A stretch of DNA of 5,103 nucleotides from Candidatus Zhuqueibacterota bacterium (GTDB lineage: Bacteria > Zhuqueibacterota > Zhuqueibacteria > Residuimicrobiales > Krinioviventaceae), in the NCBI GenBank assembly GCA_003854995.1, contig RQOI01000353.1:1-5103 (forward strand). Reading direction: 5' to 3'. The notes under the pieces are model-generated. The model was given only the letters and a program-made list of their open reading frames with translations. It was not told where the DNA came from and ran no database searches. The position numbers and the translations under genes were made by a program. Below, in pieces: positions 1 through 5,102 of the stretch; position 1 is the stretch's first letter; each line of letters opens with the position of its first letter.

Positions 1-631
1 GAGTCGCATAGTCAACCATGGTGAAATCGGCCACTCTGCCGGCGCCCTGAATGAGTGACATGCGAATCCACGGCGGCATGCCGTTCGGCGAGTAATCCAC
101 AAAGGCGCTGCCGCCCAGGCGTTCATCGATCTTGATCGAAAGATGGGTGATCCCCATGTCGATGAGACCGTCTTTGGTCTCGTTTTCAAATATCGTTTCG
201 ATGAGATGCCTTTCGTTGCGGTACATCATGCCGGACAGCACGCCCCAATAGCGATACTGCTTGCCTTTCGCCCATTGGCCGTATTTGGAAGCAGCCGTGA
301 TATGAGTAGCTTGCCCAACGTTCAATTCGATCGCTTTGAGGATGTATTTGCCGGCCGGCGCATCTTCTATCCTGAAATAGCCTTTTGCATCAGTTTTGAG
401 TTTGAAGGTGTGCATTTCAGGCTTGTCATCTTTATCGAGATATTCCACCGCGACCCGAATGGGCAGATCACCCTGCACGGGTTGACGATAGAACCAATAA
501 GAGCCGTACAGATCGATGAGCACGCCGCCGACAATTGTGCTTGTTCCCGTCGGCGCAGGTTGACCCCACGACAATGCAAAGCCTGCCAGCAGCGCAATGA
601 CAGCGGCAGCAGGACGCGGGATTATTTTCAT
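1..631 (-). CDS. Exported protein with carboxypeptidase-regulatory-like domain, C-terminus cut by window edge
   Basis: An open minus-strand frame runs from an ATG at 631-629 to the left edge without a stop (210 complete codons). AGAGAGGA at 639-646 ends 7 nt before the ATG, a good ribosome binding site that fixes the start. Residues 1-23 (MKIIPRP, then a hydrophobic Ala/Leu stretch ending SWG before Gln24) read as a Sec signal peptide; there is no lipobox Cys. Residues about 33-103 look like a carboxypeptidase-regulatory-like beta-sandwich: the pattern TDAKGYFRIEDAPAGKY at 80-96 is the usual T-D-x-x-G-x-F ... P-x-G-x-Y hallmark. In other proteins such domains are non-catalytic appendages on secreted or surface proteins. 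Residues 105-210 (WAKGKQYRYWGVLSGMMYRN region and on) match no family I recognise. It lies 75 nt downstream of glpD on the same strand, so co-transcription is possible. Export and domain type are fairly secure; the role is unknown. Confidence 0.82.
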   Translation of the reverse strand, partial: MKIIPRPAAAVIALLAGFALSWGQPAPTGTSTIVGGVLIDLYGSYWFYRQPVQGDLPIRVAVEYLDKDDKPEMHTFKLKTDAKGYFRIEDAPAGKYILKAIELNVGQATHITAASKYGQWAKGKQYRYWGVLSGMMYRNERHLIETIFENETKDGLIDMGITHLSIKIDERLGGSAFVDYSPNGMPPWIRMSLIQGAGRVADFTMVDYAT

Positions 632-638
632 ATGTCGA

Positions 639-646
639 TCCTCTCT
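639..646 (-). promoter_or_regulatory. Ribosome binding site of the exported-protein gene
   Basis: On the minus strand the sequence reads AGAGAGGA, 7 nt before the ATG at 631-629. It decides the start of an open-ended gene that would otherwise be easy to miss because its stop lies outside the window. Confidence 0.7.
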
Positions 647-673
647 CTCCCTCCACCACATCAGCGCATCATT

Positions 674-710
674 GTGACGCTGTGTCGGCATGATCATTTA
701 CAGCGCTCAC
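674..710 (-). other. Hairpin spanning the glpD stop codon, no U-tract
   Basis: The arms GTGACGCTGT (674-683) and ACAGCGCTCAC (700-710) are complementary over 10 pairs with one bulged base, with a 16-nt loop that contains the palindrome TGATCA. The right arm includes the glpD stop codon (707-709). Read in the direction of glpD the stem is followed by AATGATGCGC, not a run of T, so it is not a classical intrinsic terminator. It could be a transcript-end, processing or stability hairpin between glpD and the downstream exported-protein gene. Function is inference. Confidence 0.35.
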
Positions 711-2266
711 GATAGAAGATATTCTTGTGCCAATGATGTATAAGCCTTGACCTGCTCCTTTTGCCACTTTTTATTCATTTTCATCTCAGAGGCCATCAGT
801 TTGGCCACGGCCGGCGCCATCTCAATGCTCGCGCGCGCATCCAGCAAGAGCGCCCGCAGCCGCCGCGACAGCACATCCTCGACCGTGCGCGCCATCTCCT
901 CACGAACCGCCCAGATGACCTCAGCAGCGGTATAGGGCAGATTGGCATGCAACGGTCGCGCGAGCTTTGCCTCTTCCCGTTGCAGTTTTTGAATGCCGAG
1001 GGCGTCGGATCCATAATAGTGCAGAGGATCGTGCAGATCATAATTCTTCAGCCACCCGTGAATCCGCATCTCTTCGCTCTTGCACGGACGTTCTTCCAGT
1101 CCGGCCACCAGGGCGGCCTGATTGATCACATCCTGCCCCATTTTGCGATAGGTGGTCCATTTGCCGCCGGTGATGGTGATCAATCCCGATTTTGAAATCA
1201 TGATCAAATGATCGCGGGAGAGCGCCGCAGTGCTCTTGCCTCCCGTCGCTTTCACCAGGGGGCGCAAACCGGCAAAGACGCTCAACGCATCGGACGGGAC
1301 AGGATCTTTGGTCAGGTATCGAGCCGCGTGCGTGAGGATGAAATCGATCTCTTCCTGCAAGGGGCGAGGCTCGAGGGAAACCTGATCGACGGGGGTGTCC
1401 GTTGTGCCGACGACGACTCTATCGCGCCACGGCACAGCGAACAGGACGCGGCCATCGTCCGTATGCGGCACCATGATCGCCGACTCGCCGGGCAGGAACT
1501 CTTTATCCAGTATGATGTGCACGCCCTGGCTCGGTGAGATGATAGAATCGGCGTGCGGATCATCCATTTTCAGCAGGTTGTCGACGAAAACGCCGGTGGC
1601 ATTGATGACGACGCGGCCAAATATCTTCATCTCGTCGCCGCGCTCCATATCCTGCGCGATGACGCCATTGATGACCTCTCCGGCTTTTAACAATCCGACA
1701 ACCCGGACATAGTTCACCGGTGTACCGCCCAGATCGGCCAGAGTTTGGGCCAGGTTGATGGCGAGCCGGGAATCATCGAACTGGCCGTCATAATAGGCGA
1801 TGCCGCCGAGCAGACCGCCCGGCTCGAGCGTTGGGATGCGTTTTTTGGTCTCTTCCTTGGACAGCCATTTGGATGGGCCGAGACCGAGCTTGCCGGCCAG
1901 CATATCGTACAGTTTCAATCCAATGCCGTAAAATGGTCCCTCCCACCAATCGTAGCTGGGCACAATGAACGCCTGATTGCGAACCAGATGGGGTGCATTT
2001 TGCACCAAAAGTCCCCGTTCGCGCAGCGCCTCCAATACCAGCGACACGTTGCCTTGCTGAAGATAGCGCACGCCGCCGTGCACAAGTTTTGTACTCCGAC
2101 TCGATGTCCCCTTGGAAAAATCATGCTGCTCCAGGAGAACGGTCTTGTAGCCACGGGACGCCGCCTCAACGGCCGCACCCAGGCCTGTGGCGCCGCCGCC
2201 AATGACCACGACATCCCAAAAGTCGTCAGAGCTCCTGATGATATCAATAGATTGTTCTCGTCGCAC
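707..2266 (-). CDS. glpD: Aerobic-type FAD-dependent glycerol-3-phosphate dehydrogenase
   Basis: This enzyme oxidises sn-glycerol 3-phosphate to dihydroxyacetone phosphate and passes electrons through FAD to the quinone pool; in known members it is a peripheral inner-membrane protein. The 519-residue length is typical of the family. Visible landmarks in order: the Rossmann FAD-binding motif GGGATGLG at 23-30 with Glu46 at the end of the next strand; the family signature GTSSRSTKLVHGGVRYL at 53-69; GLRPL at 333-337, whose Arg335 matches the conserved substrate-region Arg; the second signature TGGKWTTYRKMG at 366-377, with Lys369; and the C-terminal helical DAO_C domain from about 400, with YTAAEVIWAVREEMART at 445-461. 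The start is GTG, supported by GAGGA at 2274-2278, 7 nt upstream. No glpK or glpF is visible nearby, so glycerol kinase and facilitator would have to be encoded elsewhere. No frameshift or missing key residue was seen. Confidence 0.96.
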   Translation of the reverse strand: MRREQSIDIIRSSDDFWDVVVIGGGATGLGAAVEAASRGYKTVLLEQHDFSKGTSSRSTKLVHGGVRYLQQGNVSLVLEALRERGLLVQNAPHLVRNQAFIVPSYDWWEGPFYGIGLKLYDMLAGKLGLGPSKWLSKEETKKRIPTLEPGGLLGGIAYYDGQFDDSRLAINLAQTLADLGGTPVNYVRVVGLLKAGEVINGVIAQDMERGDEMKIFGRVVINATGVFVDNLLKMDDPHADSIISPSQGVHIILDKEFLPGESAIMVPHTDDGRVLFAVPWRDRVVVGTTDTPVDQVSLEPRPLQEEIDFILTHAARYLTKDPVPSDALSVFAGLRPLVKATGGKSTAALSRDHLIMISKSGLITITGGKWTTYRKMGQDVINQAALVAGLEERPCKSEEMRIHGWLKNYDLHDPLHYYGSDALGIQKLQREEAKLARPLHANLPYTAAEVIWAVREEMARTVEDVLSRRLRALLLDARASIEMAPAVAKLMASEMKMNKKWQKEQVKAYTSLAQEYLLS

Positions 2267-2273
2267 GCTGTTT

Positions 2274-2278
2274 TCCTC
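2274..2278 (-). promoter_or_regulatory. Ribosome binding site deciding the GTG start of glpD
   Basis: GAGGA on the minus strand lies 7 nt before GTG at 2266-2264. The protein from this GTG has about 17 residues before the FAD-binding beta strand, as usual for GlpD, so no alternative ATG is needed. Confidence 0.65.
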
Positions 2279-2335
2279 ACGCTTGCATGATTGACGTTTT
2301 TGCGGTTAGCTGATCACTGCTTTTTGAGCGTCCAT

Positions 2336-2363
2336 AAATTAACACCGGCGTCCGAAAAAGCAA
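2336..2363 (-). promoter_or_regulatory. Weak candidate promoter for glpD
   Basis: On the minus strand TTGCTT (2363-2358) is separated by 16 nt from TAATTT (2341-2336). Each hexamer matches the sigma-70 consensus at only three of six positions. It would start transcription roughly 60-65 nt before the glpD GTG. This is the best candidate found by eye and no more than that. Confidence 0.2.
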
Positions 2364-2391
2364 AAGAAAAATGGGCGCGGCTATTTTCTTT
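2363..2391. repeat. AT-rich inverted repeat between the divergent promoters
   Basis: AAAGAAAAAT (2363-2372) and ATTTTCTTT (2383-2391) are inverted copies apart from one extra A, flanking a GC-rich 10-base centre (GGGCGCGGCT). The repeat begins at the candidate glpD -35 and ends about where the -35 of the plus-strand gene would be. It could be an operator, or chance in an A/T-run region. Confidence 0.35.
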
Positions 2392-2409
2392 CTGGCCTGT
2401 TTTTTGTAC

Positions 2410-2415
2410 TTTAAT
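2410..2415 (+). promoter_or_regulatory. Candidate -10 box for the outer-membrane protein gene
   Basis: TTTAAT matches the sigma-70 -10 consensus TATAAT at five of six positions and would give a leader of about 20 nt before the ATG at 2444. No convincing -35 hexamer is seen 16-18 nt upstream, so the site may rely on an activator or be fortuitous. Confidence 0.3.
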
Positions 2416-2431
2416 CACATCATTAAAACGA

Positions 2432-2436
2432 AAGGA
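2432..2436 (+). promoter_or_regulatory. Ribosome binding site fixing the start of the outer-membrane protein gene
   Basis: AAGGA lies 7 nt before the ATG at 2444-2446. That ATG opens directly into a signal peptide, which rules out the longer reading from 2291. Confidence 0.75.
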
Positions 2437-2443
2437 AATAATC

Positions 2444-2893
2444 ATGCGCAGGTTATTCTCCGCCGCCCTCTTCATCCTGATCGTCTCGCACAGCGCGACG
2501 GCGCAACACAGCGGCATTGGCGTCGGCCTCATCCTCGGCGAGCCGACCGGCATCAGCGTGAAGAATTGGCTCAATTCCGGCCATTCTCTAAACGGCGCCG
2601 CCGCCTGGTCTTTTGTCGACACCGGGGCGTTGCACGTGCACATTGATTATGTTTTTCACAATTTTGACCTCATCAAACCGGAAGTCGGCAAGATGGCCCT
2701 TTATTACGGTCTGGGCGGTCGACTCAAATTGACGACAGACAGTCGCCTTGGCATTCGTGTTCCTGTCGGCCTCAATTATATGCTGCAGGACAATCCGCTC
2801 GATCTCTTCCTCGAGCTCGTACCGATGCTGGACCTCGTTCCGGCGACCTCATTCACCATCAATGCGGCGATCGGGATTCGTTATTTCTTTTAG
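2444..2893 (+). CDS. Small probable outer-membrane beta-barrel protein
   Basis: The gene encodes 149 residues. Residues 1-20 (MRRLFSAALFILIVSHSATA) form a clear signal peptide with an A-T-A cleavage site before Gln21. The mature part of about 129 residues shows alternating strand-like stretches with Gly/aromatic turns: GIGVGLILG (24-32), AAAWSFV (52-58), LHVHIDYVFHNF (63-74), ALYYGLGGRLKL (85-96), LGIRVPVGLNYML (102-114), LFLELVPMLDL (121-131) and INAAIGIRYFF at the C-terminus. A C-terminal Phe preceded by alternating hydrophobics is the usual beta-barrel assembly signal. Secretion is well supported; barrel fold and outer-membrane location are inferred from the pattern. No substrate or partner can be named. 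It is the only plus-strand gene here, diverges from glpD, and its last 45 bases overlap the 3' end of the convergent NTPase gene. A periplasmic beta-rich protein is the alternative. Confidence 0.8.
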   Translation: MRRLFSAALFILIVSHSATAQHSGIGVGLILGEPTGISVKNWLNSGHSLNGAAAWSFVDTGALHVHIDYVFHNFDLIKPEVGKMALYYGLGGRLKLTTDSRLGIRVPVGLNYMLQDNPLDLFLELVPMLDLVPATSFTINAAIGIRYFF

Positions 2894-3400
2894 CAGGTGT
2901 ATTATCTGCCCTGCGAGCAAAACATGATTGTTCGCCAGTTCTAACAGCAGCACATCTTGCTTTGCCTTTATCTCCTGCAAGTACGCTGCGCGCTCTTGCA
3001 CCACAACAAGACTTGCGACGGTTGAGGCGAACAGCCGATCGACGGCCAGTTTATACTGTGGCACGGCGTCCTCAATAGGGCCGATCTCATCAATGACAAA
3101 GAGTCGCGGCCGCTGCAATAGAGCTGTTTCGACATACTCTGCCGCTCTCGCGAATGGCGTGAGATCAATGCCATATTTGTCAAATCGCTGCGAACTGGCG
3201 ATATTAACATGGGCGAAAACAAGCAGTCCGGGACGCCCCACCATGCGCAAGCCATACCCGGCAATCTCATTTTCTCGACGGATCGGCTCGGACAGAACAC
3301 CTAGGAAATCGATTGCCAGTTCTGTCAGGGCATGCCGCACAAGGGTGCTCTTGCCGCTGTGCAGACCGCCGATCAGGACGATATGGCTGCTGTGCATCAT
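2849..3400 (-). CDS. P-loop NTPase, THEP1/NTPase_1-like
   Basis: The gene encodes 183 residues. A Walker A motif GGLHSGKST occupies 11-19 (Lys17, Ser18) and a Walker B motif LFVIDEIGPIED 100-111 (Asp104, Glu105). The DEIGPIE wording, the region GVLSEPIRRENEIAGYGLRMVG (34-55) and FDKYGIDL (73-80) follow the layout of the NTPase_1 (THEP1) family, whose characterised members hydrolyse nucleoside triphosphates in vitro while their physiological role is unsettled. Length matches that family. The ATG at 3400-3398 overlaps the stop of the upstream membrane-protein gene (ATGA, 4 nt), implying translational coupling; a second ATG directly follows and could also serve. There is no signal peptide, so it should be cytoplasmic, probably working with the membrane protein. 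The last 14 codons and the stop lie antisense to the outer-membrane protein gene. The P-loop assignment is secure; the family is likely; the substrate is unknown. Confidence 0.85.
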   Translation of the reverse strand: MMHSSHIVLIGGLHSGKSTLVRHALTELAIDFLGVLSEPIRRENEIAGYGLRMVGRPGLLVFAHVNIASSQRFDKYGIDLTPFARAAEYVETALLQRPRLFVIDEIGPIEDAVPQYKLAVDRLFASTVASLVVVQERAAYLQEIKAKQDVLLLELANNHVLLAGQIIHLLKEITNPDRRIDGE

Positions 3401-3990
3401 CGTCTCTCGATCGCCGATGGCGCAAGCCCGTAGGAGATGAGTTTGGCCGCAAAGGCATGCGAGACAAAGGAAGCCCAGAAACCGAGGAGCGAATGGAGCA
3501 GGAGCAGAATGGCTATTATTGAAATCCCGCTTCCTTTTGGCAGTCCCAGCAGCAGCCGGCCGCCGCCGACAATTCGAGCATAGGCATCAGCACTTGTCAG
3601 TCCCATGAAAACCGGCATGGACAAGAAGGGATGGAACAGGGAATAATAGAGAGCGACAGCACCGGCGAGCGACATTTGCAGGCGAGAGGGCGCCGGAGAA
3701 AAATAGACCAGTTCGAGAAGAAGGGATTGTATGAAAATAGCAATGACCGTGACAAAGGCGATGCCGCCGACAAAGAGCAGCTTGAGGAAAGCGACCACCA
3801 ACGCCATCAACAGCGCCGAACCACGCATCCGGGTGATGCATCTGGCTATAGTCTGAAAAAAAATGCCAAATGCCATCATGACCAAGCCGACAAATGGCAT
3901 GTCCATGGCGTGCAGGAAGGTGCCGACGTGCATCTCAAAAATTCCCCACAGGGTGCCGAGAATCGAGAGAATGATATAATTTTTCTTCAT
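3397..3990 (-). CDS. Polytopic membrane protein, possible transporter component
   Basis: The gene encodes 197 very hydrophobic residues with about five to six membrane helices: roughly 5-21, 33-49, 57-73, 76-97, 106-128 and 156-178. Motif-like features include GTLWGIFEMHVGTFLHAMDMPF (12-33), with Glu19, His21 and His27 in or near the membrane, and the short SLFHPFLSMPVF segment (117-128). The size, the small polar residues in the first helix and the adjacent cytoplasmic NTPase recall small substrate-binding (S-type) subunits of vitamin/metal transporters, but I cannot assign it to a named family. The ATG at 3990 lies 7 nt after the stop of the acetyltransferase gene with only a weak Shine-Dalgarno (CGGAT), so it probably depends on coupling to the gene before it. 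Its TGA overlaps the NTPase ATG. A role as a membrane sensor or enzyme rather than a transporter is equally possible. Confidence 0.85.
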   Translation of the reverse strand: MKKNYIILSILGTLWGIFEMHVGTFLHAMDMPFVGLVMMAFGIFFQTIARCITRMRGSALLMALVVAFLKLLFVGGIAFVTVIAIFIQSLLLELVYFSPAPSRLQMSLAGAVALYYSLFHPFLSMPVFMGLTSADAYARIVGGGRLLLGLPKGSGISIIAILLLLHSLLGFWASFVSHAFAAKLISYGLAPSAIERR

Positions 3991-3997
3991 TTTTATT

Positions 3998-4726
3998 CTA
4001 ATCCGATTCCGCCGGCTGCAGATTCAATCGCATGATGATGCGTTCTTTTGCCTTGTCCGCAGGTATGCCCAGAGTGCTCGCCTGTCGCTCGAGTTTGAGC
4101 ACAAATTCGTCTTGTCCCTGCAAGTGCGGATGCGGATGCCGAGCGACGATGTGAAATCCCAGTTTTCCCCAAAACGTATGACCGGCGCTGCCTGTTATCT
4201 CATAGATGACGGGCAAATCTTCGAAAGCGTCCACCTCAAGCCGATCCCAGCCGTTCGCAGCAGCCCACTGGATCAGAAATCTGACCATGCCTGAGCCGAT
4301 GCCCTTGCGCAGATAGGGATTCACCGATTTTTTCGACGTCGCGATCATGAAACAATGGATGGTCAGCGTCTTATCTTTGATCTTGTCGAGCGTCGGGAAT
4401 TCTCTATCGACGAGATCAGCCGTGGGCCCGGCCGGGAAATCTTGCAGCATGCAGAGACCGCCGGCCTCCAGCAGATCGCACACAGCTCTGGGATAAAAAC
4501 GAAGGTGGCCGATGACCTCATCGCCGATGCGGGCCAGTATGGCGCATGCACCGTATGTGCTGGTGACCTTGTGCAAAAGCGGCAGGTTGCGTTTGCGATA
4601 GTTCTCCCATGGTATCTGACTGTCCTTCGGCCATCCATCTATCGACCTGTTGGACAGCGGCCCGGCATGCAGACAGCGCCAGAGGACAAACTGATCGCTC
4701 ATGGCTTCGAAAACGATATTTTCCAT
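3998..4726 (-). CDS. GNAT-family N-acetyltransferase
   Basis: The gene encodes 242 residues from the ATG at 4726. The GNAT core is recognisable: ACAILARIGDEVIGHLRFYP (60-79) as the beta2-beta3 hairpin, LTIHCFMIATS (121-131) as beta4, then the acetyl-CoA pyrophosphate loop RKGIGSGM (140-147, R-x-G-x-G-x-G), GWDRLEVDAFED (159-170) as beta5, and FWGKLGFHIVARH (185-197) as the motif-B end. Between beta3 and beta4 lies an unusual insert of about 40 residues (81-120), and about 45 residues follow the core. Members transfer an acetyl group from acetyl-CoA to an amine; the acceptor cannot be predicted. The chosen start has AGGGG (4731-4735) 4 nt upstream. A TTG at 4753 or an ATG at 4744 would add 9 or 6 residues and overlap the pyk 3' end; both are less likely. 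It lies 7 nt after pyk and 7 nt before the membrane-protein gene. Confidence 0.85.
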   Translation of the reverse strand: MENIVFEAMSDQFVLWRCLHAGPLSNRSIDGWPKDSQIPWENYRKRNLPLLHKVTSTYGACAILARIGDEVIGHLRFYPRAVCDLLEAGGLCMLQDFPAGPTADLVDREFPTLDKIKDKTLTIHCFMIATSKKSVNPYLRKGIGSGMVRFLIQWAAANGWDRLEVDAFEDLPVIYEITGSAGHTFWGKLGFHIVARHPHPHLQGQDEFVLKLERQASTLGIPADKAKERIIMRLNLQPAESD

Positions 4727-4730
4727 AACG

Positions 4731-4735
4731 CCCCT
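4731..4735 (-). promoter_or_regulatory. Ribosome binding site choosing the acetyltransferase start
   Basis: AGGGG sits 4 nt before the ATG at 4726-4724 and partly overlaps the pyk stop codon (4736-4734), a typical coupled arrangement. A GGAG at 4745-4748 directly abuts the ATG at 4744 and is too close to serve it. Confidence 0.5.
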
Positions 4736-5102
4736 ATATCTCATCTCCGACAAAATGTATCACGATCTCGTTCGTCACGCCGACGCGAGTGATCGGTTCA
4801 GCGACGACGAACACCACGACATCGCCGGGCTGCGCCCAGTCGCGCTCGATGAGCATCCGGTCAATAGCCTGAAAAAAGCCGCTGTTGGAGGTCTGTTCAG
4901 CCATAGGAATCGGCTCGAGCGCATACAAGAGAGAGGCGCGACGAAGGATGGCGTCGCTGGGGCTGAAAAAGAGTATTGGTCGGGGTATGCGCTGCTGCGA
5001 TAGATAGACGGCCGCCCCGCCGAGCTGCGACCAGACGATGATGTACTTGACATCCATATCCGCCACAATGGTGCGGATGCTGTTTGCGATCGAGGCGGTG
5101 CG
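4734..5102 (-). CDS. pyk: Pyruvate kinase, C-terminal domain (partial, N-terminus beyond right edge)
   Basis: The minus-strand frame is open from the right edge to TAG at 4736-4734, giving 122 residues. They match the C-terminal alpha/beta domain of pyruvate kinase, the glycolytic enzyme converting phosphoenolpyruvate and ADP to pyruvate and ATP: the SIANSIRTIVADMDVKYIIV start (helix then strand, residues 4-23), LSQQRIPRPILFFSPSDAIL (34-53, compare the usual S-x-x-R-P-x-x-P-I-x-A-x-T), RRASLLYALEPIPM (54-67, the 'L..GV.P' segment), and QPGDVVVFVVAEPITRVGVTNEIVIH (91-116, the 'GD.vv...G...G.TN...v' end). The catalytic barrel is not in the window. A GTG at 5066 could be mistaken for the start, but the family alignment continues upstream of it. 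The usual effector-loop residues are altered (SQLGGAAVYL at 25-34). An alternative is a stand-alone or degenerate PK C-terminal protein, which only the missing sequence can exclude. Confidence 0.88.
   Translation of the reverse strand, partial: RTASIANSIRTIVADMDVKYIIVWSQLGGAAVYLSQQRIPRPILFFSPSDAILRRASLLYALEPIPMAEQTSNSGFFQAIDRMLIERDWAQPGDVVVFVVAEPITRVGVTNEIVIHFVGDEI

Larger units (their letters stand above)
2267..2443. promoter_or_regulatory. Divergent intergenic control region between glpD and the small outer-membrane protein gene
   Basis: These 177 bases separate two divergent start codons and must hold both promoters. They are visibly more AT-rich than the flanking genes, with runs of A at 2355-2371 and of T at 2384-2405. 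An in-frame plus-strand reading without stops extends back to 2291, but its peptide looks non-coding (MTFLRLADHCF...), and the strong ribosome binding site at 2432-2436 points to the ATG at 2444. Confidence 0.6.

Noticed and set aside
143..715. A 190-codon plus-strand open frame
   Set aside because: It is antisense to the exported-protein gene and the glpD end; the peptide shows no domain pattern and ends in Arg/Cys/His-rich low-quality sequence, while the minus frame has a signal peptide and a ribosome binding site.
1745..2290. A 181-codon plus-strand open frame opposite glpD
   Set aside because: It mirrors the well-conserved N-terminal half of GlpD and has no recognisable family features; a codon-bias shadow.
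2291..2443. N-terminal extension of the outer-membrane protein gene
   Set aside because: The frame is open back to 2291, but the extension would bury the signal peptide, crosses the A/T-rich control region, and the strong AAGGA site points to 2444.
2893..2914. Small inverted repeat GCAGG...CCTGC just after the outer-membrane gene stop
   Set aside because: Five base pairs with a 12-nt loop and no T-run on either side; too weak for a terminator and it lies within the convergent NTPase coding sequence.
2928..3440. A 170-codon plus-strand open frame opposite the NTPase gene
   Set aside because: Ser/Arg/Cys-rich peptide typical of an antisense shadow; the minus frame carries Walker A and B motifs.
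4727..4753. TTG (4753) or ATG (4744) as the acetyltransferase start
   Set aside because: The TTG has no ribosome binding site and the GGAG abuts the ATG at 4744; both would overlap the pyk end, whereas the ATG at 4726 has AGGGG 4 nt upstream.
4734..5066. Treating the GTG at 5066 as the start of a complete 110-residue protein
   Set aside because: The pyruvate kinase C-domain alignment continues upstream in the same open frame to the window edge, so this is an internal valine codon of a truncated gene.
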